From contig NZ_JAEQNE010000004.1 of the NCBI RefSeq assembly GCF_016722785.1, positions 248,001 through 312,000 on the forward strand: DNA of 64,000 nucleotides. Direction: 5' to 3'. The notes below the pieces were generated by a model. That model was given only the letters and a program-made list of their open reading frames with translations. It had not been told where the DNA came from and ran no database searches. The DNA is from Ramlibacter monticola. GTDB taxonomy: Bacteria > Pseudomonadota > Gammaproteobacteria > Burkholderiales > Burkholderiaceae_C. This document shows, piece by piece, positions 35,901-47,200 of this stretch; the first letter of the stretch is position 1, and each line of letters opens with the position of its first letter. The translations under genes and the position numbers were made by a program.

Positions 35901-36500
35901 ATGCAGATCACGGACATGCTGGCGCAGGCGGGCGGGCTGGAAGCCATCGCCCGCGAACTGAACATCGATCCGCAGCACGCCGAAGCGGGCGCCGCGGCCT
36001 TGCTGCCGGCGATCATGGGCGGATTCCGGAACCAGGCGCAGGCCGGCGGCACCGAGGGCGTCGGTGACCTGCTGTCGAGACTGGGCGGCGGCTCCCTCAT
36101 GGACCAGGTGCTGGCACCGGAGCCGACCAATGTCGCGGCGGGCGATGCCGTGCTCGGCCAGATCTTCGGTTCGCCCGAGGTGAGCCGCGCGGTAGCGCAC
36201 GACGCCTCGTCGCAGACCGGGCTGGACCCCGCGCTCCTGAAGAAGATGCTGCCGCTGGTCGCCATGCTGGTGAGCGGCTTCATGGCCAAGGGCGGTGGCG
36301 CTGCGGCCGCCCCCCAGGCCGAGACCGGGGGGCTGGGCGGACTGCTGGGCGGACTCCTGGGAGGCGTGCTCGGCGGCGGGACGCAGGGCGGCCAAGGCGC
36401 GGGCGGAGGACTCGGCGGGTTGGCCGCCATGCTGGACTCCAACGGCGACGGCAACCCGCTCGACGATATCGTGCGGATGATGGGCAAATCGCGCGGATAG
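35901..36500 (+). CDS. DUF937 protein (YidB-like)
   Basis: 199 residues. The DUF937 pattern is visible: 'LLPAIMGGFRNQA', 'VLGQIFGSPEVSRAVAH', 'SSQTGLDPALLKKMLPLVA' and a Gly-rich low-complexity stretch around residues 143-175, ending 'MLDSNGDGNPLDDIVRMMG', a common C-terminal signature with an EF-hand-like DSNGDGNPLDD. Function unknown; cytoplasmic by appearance. A 9-bp gap to the DUF3597 gene makes them a pair. Confidence 0.85.
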   Translation: MQITDMLAQAGGLEAIARELNIDPQHAEAGAAALLPAIMGGFRNQAQAGGTEGVGDLLSRLGGGSLMDQVLAPEPTNVAAGDAVLGQIFGSPEVSRAVAHDASSQTGLDPALLKKMLPLVAMLVSGFMAKGGGAAAAPQAETGGLGGLLGGLLGGVLGGGTQGGQGAGGGLGGLAAMLDSNGDGNPLDDIVRMMGKSRG

Positions 36501-36659
36501 CGCGGCCATCGGCCCGGGGCGTCTGACGCCCTCGTCTTCGATTCTTCGCGCCGCGCCGCCGAGGCGCTGGCGCCTGCGCGTGCCTGCCGTCACCTTGGCT
36601 GGTCGGACCGTTGGGTATTCCGGTACCATTCGCTGGTCCGTCCCTTGCCGACCTGCCCC

Positions 36660-37412
36660 ATGCTGTGCAAGTTTCTCGTCCTTGCCGCCTTCGCGGCTTC
36701 CCCCTGGGCCCAGGCGGCCGAGGTCCAGGTGGCGGTGGCGGCCAATTTCGCGGGCCCCATGCAACGCATCGCCGAGGCCTTCGCTGCCGCGAGCGGCCAC
36801 GTGGTGAAGATCGCCAGCGGCGCCACCGGCAAGTTCTACTCCCAGATCGGGGCCGGGGCGCCCTTCGAGGTCTTGCTCTCGGCCGACGACGAGACGCCGC
36901 GCAAGCTGGTCGCGGAAGGCCATGCGGTGGGCGGCACGCAGTTCACCTACGCTATCGGCAAGCTGGTGCTCTGGAGCCCGCAGCCCGGGCTGGTCGACGA
37001 CAAGGGCACGGTGCTGGCCAGCGACCGCTTCCGCCACATCGCCATCGCCAATCCCCGGCTCGCGCCCTACGGGGTGGCCGGCTACGAGGTTCTCAAGGCG
37101 CGCGGCCTCGCCCAGGCGCTGGCGCCGCGCGTGGTGCTCGGCGAAACCATCGCGCAGACCTTCCAGTTCGTGGCGACGGGCAACGCGGAACTGGGCTTCG
37201 TGGCGCTGTCGCAGGTGATGGGGCCGGGCAAGCCGGTCGCCGGTTCATACTGGATCGTGCCCCCCGCGCTGTACCGCGAGATCCGGCAGGACGCCGTGCT
37301 GCTGAAGGCGGGCCAGGCCAACCCCGCGGCGCGGGCGCTGCTGGCCTACCTGAAGACCGACGCGGCACGGCAAGTGATCGAGTCCTACGGCTACGCCCTG
37401 TCGGGCCCCTGA
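36660..37412 (+). CDS. modA: molybdate ABC transporter, periplasmic binding protein
   Basis: 250 residues from the ATG at 36660; a possible start five codons earlier at 36645 lengthens the signal only slightly and neither has a clear ribosome site. After the signal peptide (to ~residue 20, AQAAE), the family blocks '[20 protein letters not shown]', '[20 protein letters not shown]', 'GKLVLWSP', '[17 protein letters not shown]' and '[13 protein letters not shown]' bind the molybdate (or tungstate) oxyanion. Its stop overlaps the modB start (TGATG). Confidence 0.93.
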   Translation: MLCKFLVLAAFAASPWAQAAEVQVAVAANFAGPMQRIAEAFAAASGHVVKIASGATGKFYSQIGAGAPFEVLLSADDETPRKLVAEGHAVGGTQFTYAIGKLVLWSPQPGLVDDKGTVLASDRFRHIAIANPRLAPYGVAGYEVLKARGLAQALAPRVVLGETIAQTFQFVATGNAELGFVALSQVMGPGKPVAGSYWIVPPALYREIRQDAVLLKAGQANPAARALLAYLKTDAARQVIESYGYALSGP

Positions 37413-38098
37413 TGGGAATCGGCCCCGAAGCCTGGAGCGCGATCCGCCTCACCGCGGAACTCGCGGCCCTCACCACCCTGCTGCTGCTGGCGATCGGCAC
37501 CCCGGTCGCGTGGTGGCTGGCGCGCACGCGTTCCGCGGCCAAGCCGTTCGCGGCGGCGGTGGTCGCGCTGCCCCTGGTGCTGCCGCCCTCCGTGCTCGGC
37601 TTCTACCTGCTGGTCGCCATGGGACCGCACGGCCCCGTCGGGCAGCTGACGGGGCTCCTGGGCCTGGGCCGGCTGCCCTTCACCTTCGGCGGGCTGGTGG
37701 TCGGCTCGGTGCTGTACTCCATGCCCTTCGTCGTGCAGCCGCTGCAGCAGGCCTTCGAGGCGCTGGACGAGCGCACGCTGGAGGCCGCCGCCACGCTGCG
37801 GGCCAGTCCCCTGGACCGCTTCTTCACCGTGGCCCTGCCGCAGGCCCGCGGCGGCGTGCTCACGGCCGCCGTGCTGGGCTTCGCGCACACCGTGGGGGAG
37901 TTCGGCGTGGTGCTCATGATCGGGGGCAACATCCCGGACCGCACCCGCACCGTGTCCGTCCTCGTCTACGACCACGTGGAAGCGGGCGACTTCGCCGCGG
38001 CGCATGCGCTGGCCGGCGGCATGCTGGCGTTCTGCCTGCTCGTGCTGGTTGCCCTGCAGGTGCTGAACCGGCCGCGGCGCGAGGTTCCCGCCGCGTGA
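37412..38098 (+). CDS. modB: molybdate ABC transporter, permease
   Basis: 228 residues, overlapping modA at its start and modC at its end (GTGA). Five to six membrane helices and the BPD_transp_1 EAA loop ('[21 protein letters not shown]' region, around residue 130) that docks with ModC. '[19 protein letters not shown]' is a typical ModB segment. Forms the inner-membrane channel for molybdate import. Confidence 0.93.
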   Translation: MGIGPEAWSAIRLTAELAALTTLLLLAIGTPVAWWLARTRSAAKPFAAAVVALPLVLPPSVLGFYLLVAMGPHGPVGQLTGLLGLGRLPFTFGGLVVGSVLYSMPFVVQPLQQAFEALDERTLEAAATLRASPLDRFFTVALPQARGGVLTAAVLGFAHTVGEFGVVLMIGGNIPDRTRTVSVLVYDHVEAGDFAAAHALAGGMLAFCLLVLVALQVLNRPRREVPAA

Positions 38099-39171
38099 TC
38101 GCGCTGCAACTGCACTTGCCGCGCCCAGCATTCGAGCTGCGGGTCGACCTGGAGCTGCCGGCGCGCGGCGTCACCGCGCTGTTCGGCCCGTCGGGCTGCG
38201 GCAAGACCACCCTGCTGCGCGCGCTCGCCGGCGTGGAACGCGCGCGCGGCCGCGTCATGGTGGCGGGCGAGACCTGGCAGGACGACACGCGCCGCCTCTT
38301 CGTGCCGCCGCACCTGCGACCCGTGGGCTACGTGATCCAGGAGGCGGCCCTGTTCCCGCACCTGGATGTGCGCGGCAACCTCGAATACGGACTGCGCCGC
38401 ACGCCGCAGGCGCGGCGGCGCATCGCGCTGCCAGAGGTTCTCGAGCTGCTGGGCATCGCGCACCTGATGGACCGCCGACCCGCCACCCTGTCGGGCGGGG
38501 AACGCCAGCGGGTGGCCATCGCGCGCGCGCTGGCCACGAGCCCGCAGTTGCTCCTGCTGGACGAGCCGCTGGCCGCCCTGGACGCGCGGCGCAAGGCGGA
38601 GGTGCTGCCCTACCTCGATGCGCTGCAGGCGCGCCTCGGTGTCCCCATCGTCTACGTGACCCATTCCGTGGACGAGGTCGCCCGGCTGGCCGACCACCTG
38701 GTCCTGCTCGAAGCGGGCCTGGTGCTCGCGCACGGGCCCGCCTCCGGAATGCTGGCACGCCTGGACTTTCCCCTGTCGCTCGGCGGGGACGCCGGCGTGG
38801 TGCTCGAAGGCACCGTCGCCGAGCGCGATGCGCACTGGCAGCTGGCGCGCTTCGAGGCCGAGGACGGCGCCTGCCAGCTGTGGACGCGCGATCACGGCGT
38901 GCCCGTGGGCCGCGCGGTGCGCCTGCGCGTGCTGGCGCGCGACGTGAGCATTGCCCGCGCGCGACAGGTCGACACCAGCATCGGCAACCAGCTGCGCGGG
39001 GTGGTGGACGCGCTCGGCGACGACGAACATCCCGGCCTGGTGCTGGTGCGCGTGCGCGTGGGCGAGGCGGTCCTGCTGTCGCGGCTGACGCGGCGCTCGG
39101 CCCATGCGCTGGCGCTGGCACCGGGACTGCCGGTGTGGGCACAGGTGAAGACCGTCGCCCTGATGGAATGA
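38095..39171 (+). CDS. modC: molybdate ABC transporter, ATP-binding protein
   Basis: 358 residues from the GTG at 38095 overlapping the modB stop. Walker [12 protein letters not shown] (about residue 32), signature [15 protein letters not shown], Walker [13 protein letters not shown], switch '[11 protein letters not shown]'; C-terminal TOBE/Mop domain (about 290-355) as in ModC. Energises molybdate import. Its stop overlaps the modE start (ATGA), completing a fully coupled modABCE operon. Confidence 0.94.
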   Translation: MIALQLHLPRPAFELRVDLELPARGVTALFGPSGCGKTTLLRALAGVERARGRVMVAGETWQDDTRRLFVPPHLRPVGYVIQEAALFPHLDVRGNLEYGLRRTPQARRRIALPEVLELLGIAHLMDRRPATLSGGERQRVAIARALATSPQLLLLDEPLAALDARRKAEVLPYLDALQARLGVPIVYVTHSVDEVARLADHLVLLEAGLVLAHGPASGMLARLDFPLSLGGDAGVVLEGTVAERDAHWQLARFEAEDGACQLWTRDHGVPVGRAVRLRVLARDVSIARARQVDTSIGNQLRGVVDALGDDEHPGLVLVRVRVGEAVLLSRLTRRSAHALALAPGLPVWAQVKTVALME

Positions 39172-39977
39172 AGCTGCCCGGCTCCGCCCAGCCGCCGCGC
39201 CTGCTCTCGGCCGAACTGCGCATCGCCGGCGGCATGGACACGCGCGTGTTCGAACTGCTGCGCGGCGTGGAGGCGACCGGCTCGATCCTGCGCGCCGCGG
39301 CCACGGTGGGCCTGAGCCACAAGGGCGCCCGCCTGATCCTGGAGAACGCGGCGAACCTCGCGCAGCAGCCGCTGCTCGCGTCGGTCGCGGGGGGCGCCGG
39401 CGGCGGCGGCACGCGCCTCACCCCGCAGGCCCGCGTGCTGCTGGAGGCCTGGGACGGCCTGCGGGCCGAACTCGACGAATTCCTCGGCGCGCAGGAAGCG
39501 CGCCTGGCCACCATGCCGGAGCTTGCCGGCCTGCTCAGGAGAATGTCCATGAAGACCACGGCCCGCAACCAGTACGCCGGCACCATCAGCGCCCTCGAGC
39601 TCGGGCCCGTGTCGGCGCAGGTCACCGTGCGCATCGGCACGGGCGACGAGATCGTGGCGACCATGACGGCCGCCGCCGCGAAGCGCCTGGACGCGCGCGT
39701 CGGGCAGGAAGCCCTGGTGCTGGTCAAGGCTTCGGCCGTCGTCCTGGTCACCGACTTCGCGGGCTGGAAGCTCTCCGCCCGCAACCAGCTCTCCGGAACG
39801 GTCTCGCGCATGGACAAGGGCCAGGTCTCCACCCTCGTCGTCCTCACCCTGCCGGGCGGCGGCACGGTCTCTGCCACCGTGACGAACGAGGGCGCGCAAG
39901 CCCTGGGCCTGAAGGTGGGCGTCCCGGCCACCGCCGTGTTCAAGGCCTATTCGGTGATGGTCGCCGTGCGCGAGTGA
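39168..39977 (+). CDS. modE: ModE-type molybdate-responsive transcriptional regulator
   Basis: 269 residues. N-terminal LysR-like winged HTH (about 14-110: 'GVEATGSILRAAATVGLSHKGA', 'GGAGGGGTRLTPQA', corresponding to the ModE GGKGGGG wing), followed by two Mop/TOBE domains (~126-190 and ~196-265; 'MKTTARNQYAGTI' and 'KLSARNQLSGTVS') that bind molybdate. Represses mod transport genes and activates molybdoenzyme genes in known cases. Unusually for an enterobacterial comparison it is the last gene of modABC rather than divergent. Convergent with the barrel protein gene, 7 bp apart. Confidence 0.92.
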   Translation: MKLPGSAQPPRLLSAELRIAGGMDTRVFELLRGVEATGSILRAAATVGLSHKGARLILENAANLAQQPLLASVAGGAGGGGTRLTPQARVLLEAWDGLRAELDEFLGAQEARLATMPELAGLLRRMSMKTTARNQYAGTISALELGPVSAQVTVRIGTGDEIVATMTAAAAKRLDARVGQEALVLVKASAVVLVTDFAGWKLSARNQLSGTVSRMDKGQVSTLVVLTLPGGGTVSATVTNEGAQALGLKVGVPATAVFKAYSVMVAVRE

Positions 39978-39984
39978 CGGCGCC

Positions 39985-41067
39985 CTACCAGGCGTACCCC
40001 ATCTTGAACAGCACGGCGCGGTTGCCCTCCTTGCCCTGCGCGAATTCGAGGTTGGCCACGATCCCCTGGGCCGGCTTGAGGAGGTACTGCACGCCGGCGC
40101 CGATGCTCGGGAAGCGGTTTTCGGACTGGCTGCAGCTTTTCCCCGCGCCGTAAAGGCAGGCGACGCCGGCGAAGAGCGTGGCCGTCCAGCGCTCGGCGAT
40201 GCGATGGCGCTCCTCGACCTCGAGGGACGACATGTTCTTCCCGAGGAACTCCCCGACCGTATAGCCGCGCAACTGGACGGGCGCGAACGCGGAGGGCGGT
40301 GCGTCCACCGTCCACTGGTTGCTTTGCCGGACGGCCAGGACGTGGCGGTCGCCGTGGGTCCAGAAGCCCCGGAAGTCGCCGCGGTACACGTCGAAATCGG
40401 CATCGCCCTGGATGCGCTGGCGGTAGGCGATGTTGTTGAGATTCAGCAGCCAGCCGCGCGTGGGGGAATCCTGGACGTCGCGTGAGTCGTGCATGGCCAC
40501 GAGGCCGATGCCCCCCGCTTTGAAACCCGTCAATCCGAGCAGGCCGAGGATGTCGTCGTCGAGCGCGGTCTGGCCGACGATCTGGTAATTGGTGGCCACC
40601 AGCTGGGCGCCGAGGAACCAGTCGTCCTTGATCCGGTACAGGTAGCGCGCGATCAGGCCCCGGATGTGGTCTTCGGACTTGAGCGGCTGCCCGGTCCCGA
40701 GGAAGTCGTCGTAGTCGTTCTTGATGGTGCCGCCTATCGCGATGACCGAAATCCGGTGATGGTCGGCCCCGAACGAGGTCCTCGCGAACACGGTGCCCAC
40801 CATCGAATTGGTCGAGGTGTACTGCGCGGCGATGCCGAACATCGAAAGCTGCGACTGCGCGTCGAACTTCTTCAGGTAGGCCCCGAGCGCGCCCACCGAG
40901 GTGCCCAGTTTCGGGTTCGACTGCACGGTGGGCAAGGCGAGCCAGGGCGACGGAGTCGTCGCCGGCGCGGCCGCGGCGGGGGGCTCTTCGGCGCGCAGCA
41001 CGCCCCCACCTCCCGAGAGAAGGAAGAAAGCCGCGGTGAGGAGGAGGCTCTTTCGAAGGGCAAGCAT
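39985..41067 (-). CDS. BamA/TamA (surface antigen D15)-family outer-membrane beta-barrel protein
   Basis: 360 residues from the ATG at 41067, chosen over an upstream in-frame start because a signal peptide begins there (LALRKSLLLTAAFFLLSGGGG). Beta-strand-rich throughout, with 'HDSRDVQDSPTRGWLLNL' (the D15 family R-D-x-x-x-P-T-x-G block) and a C-terminal aromatic (VLFKMGYAW) typical of Bam-inserted barrels. No POTRA domains are present, so it is a barrel-only member. A function in outer-membrane insertion or export is unproven. Divergent from the giant RHS gene. Confidence 0.85.
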   Translation of the reverse strand: MLALRKSLLLTAAFFLLSGGGGVLRAEEPPAAAAPATTPSPWLALPTVQSNPKLGTSVGALGAYLKKFDAQSQLSMFGIAAQYTSTNSMVGTVFARTSFGADHHRISVIAIGGTIKNDYDDFLGTGQPLKSEDHIRGLIARYLYRIKDDWFLGAQLVATNYQIVGQTALDDDILGLLGLTGFKAGGIGLVAMHDSRDVQDSPTRGWLLNLNNIAYRQRIQGDADFDVYRGDFRGFWTHGDRHVLAVRQSNQWTVDAPPSAFAPVQLRGYTVGEFLGKNMSSLEVEERHRIAERWTATLFAGVACLYGAGKSCSQSENRFPSIGAGVQYLLKPAQGIVANLEFAQGKEGNRAVLFKMGYAW

Positions 41068-41256
41068 GGACGGATTCCCGAGGCGTGCGGTCCGCACCTT
41101 AGCCGCATGGGCGGGGCGGCCACAGTGGCCTTTGGGCCCATTGAGGGCACACCCCTGGTCCATCCGGAGCCGCTAAACGAATCCTGTTCGCCGGCGATGT
41201 ACTTGGTGCAGGGTGCCTGTCGGGTGCCGCAGTCGTAACCAAGGAACGGACACGCC
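41068..41256. other. divergent region between barrel protein and RHS toxin gene
   Basis: 189 bp. Contains a ribosome site AAGGAA at 41240-41245 for the RHS gene and a small dyad GGCCAC-A-GTGGCC near 41117-41129. No promoter could be fixed with confidence and no ORF is convincing. Confidence 0.35.
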
Positions 41257-44200
41257 ATGGTAGGGATCGTCAGCGGCATCAGGGCGGGGTTGAACCTCGG
41301 CTCCCGGGAGGTCCTCGGGCAGGCGGGCCTGGTCGGCGATCCGGCGCAGGGCCGCAACGGCCAGAACGTCTATGTGAACGTGTCCACGGGCCTGCTCGTC
41401 TTGCAGGCACAGGACGAACTGCTCGTGGCGCGGGGGCCGGACGCCGCCGTGGTCCGGACGTACGACAGCGGCGGCACCTTCAACGACGACAACGGCGACA
41501 ACTGGGCCAGCGGGGTGGTCTCGCTCGCCCTCGCCGGCACGCTGAACGCCGCGGGCAGCACCGTTTCCCGCACGGATGCCGACGGCAGCACGGCGGTCTA
41601 CACCTGGAACGCGGCCCGCGGCCTGTACCTGACCACGGAGGGGGCGGGTGCGCACGACACGATCGCCTACCTTGCGGCGGAAAGCCAGTTCGAATGGCGC
41701 GACGGCAGCACCGATGCGACGCAGCGCTACGAGGGCAGCGGCGCGCGGCGCCTGCTGGCCAGCGAGGACGGGAGCGGAAACACGCTGCGCTACGCGTACG
41801 GGGCGAACGGCTTCCTGAGCTCGGTCACCACCGCGAAGGGGGAGGTCACCTTCTACGACTACGAGGGCGACCAGCTCGCGCAGGTGCGCACGCTCTTCGG
41901 CGCCACGCCCACGACGGTGGTGCGCTACGAATACGACACCAGTGGCCGCCTGGACGCGGTCACTGTGGACCTCACGCCTTCGGACAACAGCGTGGCCGAC
42001 GGCAAGGTGTACCGCACCACCTACACCTACGAGGGCACCAGCGCGCGCCTCGCCACGATCACCCAGACCGATGGCAACAGCCTCGCCTTCACCTACATCG
42101 ATCTCGGTGGCGGCAGCTACAAGGTCGCTTCCGTCCGCGACGGCCTGGGCCAGACGACCAGCTTCACCTACGACCTGGGCTTCGCGACGGCCACCGACGC
42201 GCAGGGCCTGGTCACCCGCTACGACTTCGACACCGCCGGCCGGCTGACCAGGATCACCGCTCCGGCGGTGGCCGCGGGCATCCCCACCAGGACCTTCAGC
42301 TACAACGGCGCCGGGGACGTGATTGCCATTCGCGACGGCCAGTCGCGCCTGGTGAGCTTCGGCTACGACGCCAACGGCAACCAGGTGCTGCGGCGCGACG
42401 CGGCCGGCAACACCGTGACGCGAACCTTCGATGCGTCCAACCAGCTGTCGACGGAAACGGTCTACTTCACGCCCGATCCGGACGCCGCGGGCCCGCTCCT
42501 GCCGGACGCCCCGGCGACGACCCGGTACGTCCATGACGCAGCCGGTCGCAAGCTGCTGCGCTTCACGGTCACGCCTCAGGGGCGCGTCACGGAATACCGC
42601 TACAACGGCTTCGGCGATCGCGTGGCCTCCATCACCTATGCGAGCGGGCTCTATCCCACGGACGGACTGGCGGCCACGGCGGTTCCCACCGAAGCGGAGA
42701 TGGCCGCCTGGGCGGGAACCCAGGACCTGACGGCCACCCAGCGGGTGGATTTCGCCTACGACGGTCGCGGCCAGCTGCAGACGCGCACCGCTTACGCGCG
42801 CGTCGCCGCCACCGGAGAGGGCGTCGCCGACGGCTCCCAGTCGGTGGAGAGCTTCGTGTATTCGCAGTCGGGGCTGCTACTGCAGTCCGTGAGCGCGGCC
42901 GCGGGCATCACGAGCTACACCTACGACGGCCTGGGCCGCGTGCTCACCAGCACCAACGCCCTGGGCCAGGTGACGGTGACCCAATACGACGACGCGGCCG
43001 GCAAGACCGTGGTGACGCTGACCAACGGGCTGGTCACCACCAGCGCCTACGACGCAGCCGGGCGGCTGGTCGCGGTGACGCGCTCGGATGCCGCGGCGGC
43101 GAGCCTGGGGGAGACCCGCTACTTCTACGACGCCGGCAACCGCCTGCGCATGACCGAGGATGCGACCGGCGTGCGCAGCTGGGCGATGTACGACGCCGCC
43201 GGGCGCAAGGTCGCCGACATCGACGGTAACGGCAGGATGACCGAGTACGCGTTCGACCGCAGCGACCTGCTGACCCACACCGTCACCTACGGCACGGCAG
43301 TGAACACGGCCCTGCTGGTGGATGCCACCGGGCTGCCAGTGGCCGCTGCCACGCCGGGGACGGTTCGGCCCCTCGCCAACGCCGCGGACGTGCACGAGTG
43401 GCGTTCGTACGATTCTGCGCAGCGGCTGCTGCGCACGGCGCGCACTTTCGGCACGGCCGGAATGGCGGCGGTCACCGAGAACCGCTACGACGGCGCGTCA
43501 CGGCTCGTCGAAGTCGTGCAATTCGCCAACGGCCGGGCGGCGGCGTCGTTGGTCCCTGGCACCATCGCCGCGCCCGTCGCCTCTGACGCGGACCGCAGCA
43601 TCCGCTATTTCCACGACAGCGACGGCCTGCTGACAGGCACGCTGGACGCCGAGGGTTACCTGACGGTGTTCCATTACACCGAGGCAGGCCTGCTCGACGA
43701 GACGATTCGCTACGCCAACGCCACGGATCCCTTGTTGCGCGCGACGGGCACGCTTGCGCAACTTACGCCGCTGGGCTCTGCCGACGACCTCCGCAGCGTG
43801 AACCTCTACGACGGCAAGGGGCAGCTGATCGCCGCCGTCGACGGCGAGGGCTATCTCACCGAGAACGTCTTCGACGCGAACGGCAAGCTCACCCAGGCGG
43901 TGCGGTACGCGAACCGCGCCACGGGCACCGCGACCGTCGCCAGCACGGTGTCTTCGCTGCGCCCGCTTCCCCAAGCCGCGGACAGTGCCACCCTGCGCGT
44001 GTACGACAAGCTGGGCCGGCTCACCCGGGAGACCGGCCCGGAAGGCGTCGTGACCCAGTACGCGTACGACACGGCGGGCAATCTCGTCTCCACGAGTCGC
44101 GCGGTGGGCACGACCGAAGTGCGCACCCTCCTGGCCCGCTACGACCTGCAGGGGCGGCTCACCGGGGAACTGTCCGCGCTCGGCCAGAGCCTGCTGACCG

Positions 44201-47200
44201 TCGGCCAGACCCAGGCCCAGATCGACGCGATCTGGGCCCAGCACGGGACCAGTCACTCCTACGACGCGGCGGGCCGGCGCATTTCGAGCACGGACCCCGC
44301 AGGGAACACGACGCTTTTCTTCTACAACCCCGAGGGCGCGCTGACGCACACCGTCAACGCACTGGGCGAAGTGAAGGAAACCCGGTACGACGTGCTAGGG
44401 CGCGTCGTCCAGGAGTTCGCCTATGCCGGACGCATCGACGCCGCCGGCCTGGTCGGCGGGCTGGCGACGGCCGCGCTCGCGAGCGCCGTGGCGGCGATCG
44501 CCACCTCGAGCGACTTGCGCGCCACCTATTCCTACGCGACGGATGGTCGCCTGCGCAGCAGCTTCGACGGCCAGGACCACACCACCACGCGTACCTACAA
44601 CGCCTTCGGCGAAGAGATTGCCCTCAGTGAACAAGTGGCAAGCGGTGTGGTGCTGTCGACGGCCTACACCGTGGACCGGCGTGGCCTGCGGACGAAGACA
44701 ACGGTGGATCCAGCCAACGTGCAAGGTGTCAACACCGTCACATCCACCGTCTACGACGCCTTCGGCCGGGCGACCCGCACCGTGGACGCGAACGGAAACG
44801 TGCGCCAGCAGACCTTCGACCGGCTGGGACGGGTCGTGACCACGGTCGATCCCCTGAACGCGCGCCGCAGCACCAGCTACGACGCCTTCGACCGGGTGCT
44901 CACCCAGACCGATGCGCTGGGCAGGGTCACCTCCTATGCCTACGACCGCACGACGAGGAGCATGACCGTCACGACGCCCGAGGGGATCTCCACCACCACG
45001 GTGCAGACCCGCCACGGCCAGGTGCAGAGCATCCGGGACGGCAAGGGGCAACTCACCAGCTACACCTACGACCGCAACGGCAAGCTGCTGGCCACCGCCA
45101 CGCCGCTGACCACCACGTCCAGCATCTACGACGCGCTCGGCCGCGAAATCGAGACCAGGGACGCCAATGGCTTCAAGGTCGCCACCGTCTACGATGCGGC
45201 CGGCCGCGTCCTCACCCGCCGCGTGGACCCGACCGGGCTGAACCTGACGACCACGTACTCGTACGACGGCAAGGGGCAGGCCGTCGTCGTCACCGATCCC
45301 AATGGGGTGGCCACGACCACGCAGTTCGACAATCGCGGACAAGTGCTGCGGCAGACCGTGGACCCTACCGGGCTCAACCTGGAAACGGTCTACAGCTACG
45401 ACGCGAGCGGCCACGTCCTGACCGTCACGCGGCCCAGCGGCACGGTGACCGAGTACGCCTACGACGCCCAGGGCCGCCGCGTGCAGGAACGCGTGGACCC
45501 GGCCGGCCTCGCGCTCACGCGGTCCTGGGCCTACGACGGCAACGGCAATGTCACCAGCAGCACGGATGCGCGCGGCAACGTCACGCGCTACGCCTACGAC
45601 GCCGATGACCGATTGGTCTACACCGTGGACCCCATGGGCAATGCGCGCCTCGAGGGGTACGACGCTGCCGGCAGGGTGAACAAGACCGTGGTGTACGCCA
45701 CGCCCATTTCGACCATCGCGCTCGGTGCTGCCCCGACGGTCGCCGAAGTCGCCGCGAGGGTGGTCGCCTCGCCGGCGCAGGACCAGGTGCAACACCGGGT
45801 CTACGACCGGGACGGCCGGCTGGCAGCCACCCTGGATGGCACCGGTGGCGTGACGAAGTTCGTCTACGACGCCAACGGCAACGTGGTGAGCCGCACGGCC
45901 TACGCCGCGCGCGTGGCGATGGACGGCTGGGTGGCAGGCACGGTGCCCGCGCCGGTGGCGGACGCGACGCGCGACGAAACAACCAGGACGGTCTACGACG
46001 CACTCGATCGTGCCGTCTTCACGGTGAATGGCGTCGGTGCGGTCGTAGCCCAAAGCTACGATGGAAACGGCAACGTCCTCAAGCGCGTTGCCTATGCGGC
46101 ACCCATCGCGACGGATACCGCACCGACGTCGACCGACATCGCGCTCGCGCTCGAGGCCGTGGGCGACCCGGCGCGCGACGTCGTCCAGCGCAACGTGTAC
46201 GACGCGGCCGGTCGCCTGATCTGGAGCGCCAACGGTCTGGGCGCCGTGACCGGCCGCGTGTACGACAGGAACGGCAATGTGGTCCGGGAGGCCCTCTACG
46301 CCGCCACCGTGGCGGCGAGCGCGGCGCCCAATACCGTGGCCGCCGCCGGCGTCCGGATCACTTCCATGGCGTACGACAGCGCCAACCGACGGGTCTTCAC
46401 CGTCGACGCGTTGCGCGCCGTCACCGAGCAGGTGTACGACGCGGATGGCAATGTGGTGCAGCGCGTGCAGTACGCTAAGGCCATCGCCTCGGTGCCGCCG
46501 CTGGGCGCCGGCGGCACGGTCGATGCCATCCGCTCCAGGATCCTCGCGGATCCCGCAGCCGACCGCGTCAGCCGCTTCGGCCACGACGCTGCCGGCCGGC
46601 AGGTGCTCGAAATCGACGCGCTGGGTGCCGTGACCGAAACCCGCTACGACGCGGCCGGGAACACGGCGGCGGTGACGGAGTACGCCGACCCGGTCGATAC
46701 GAGTGCGTTGGCCGACGCGCCCACACTGCCGGCCCTGCGCGCGCTCATCGTGCCCGATGGAACGGCCGACCGAAGGACCCGGAAGGTCTACGACGAAGCC
46801 GGCCGGCTGGTCTACACCCTGCGCGATCTCGGGCCCTCGGGCACGATGGTGGCGGCCTCCAGCGTGGAGTACAACCAGTACAACGGCGCGGGAATGCTCA
46901 CCCGCACGACCCGTCACGCGGGGCTGATCGATTCCCGCACGGCCGCTACCCTGCCCGGCGTTGCCGCTGCGGTCGCCCTCGTGGCCAATGCGGCCCTCGA
47001 CCAGAGCGACGCCTATACCTACAACGCGGCCGGCCAGCGGCTCACCTGGACCGATGCGCTGGGCGGCAGGGAGACCTCCGCCTACGACGCCCTGGGCCGC
47101 AGGCTGAAGTGGACGAATCCGCGCAATTTCACCTGGACGTACACCTACGATGCCGCCGGCCATCTGCTGACGGAGACTACGCCTCCCGTGGTGGGGCCCC

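Noticed and set aside
36501..36659. Search for a ModE box upstream of modA
   Set aside because: The 159-bp gap has only an imperfect GGTA/TACC dyad near 36615-36628, not the TATATAA-type ModE palindrome; not strong enough to list.
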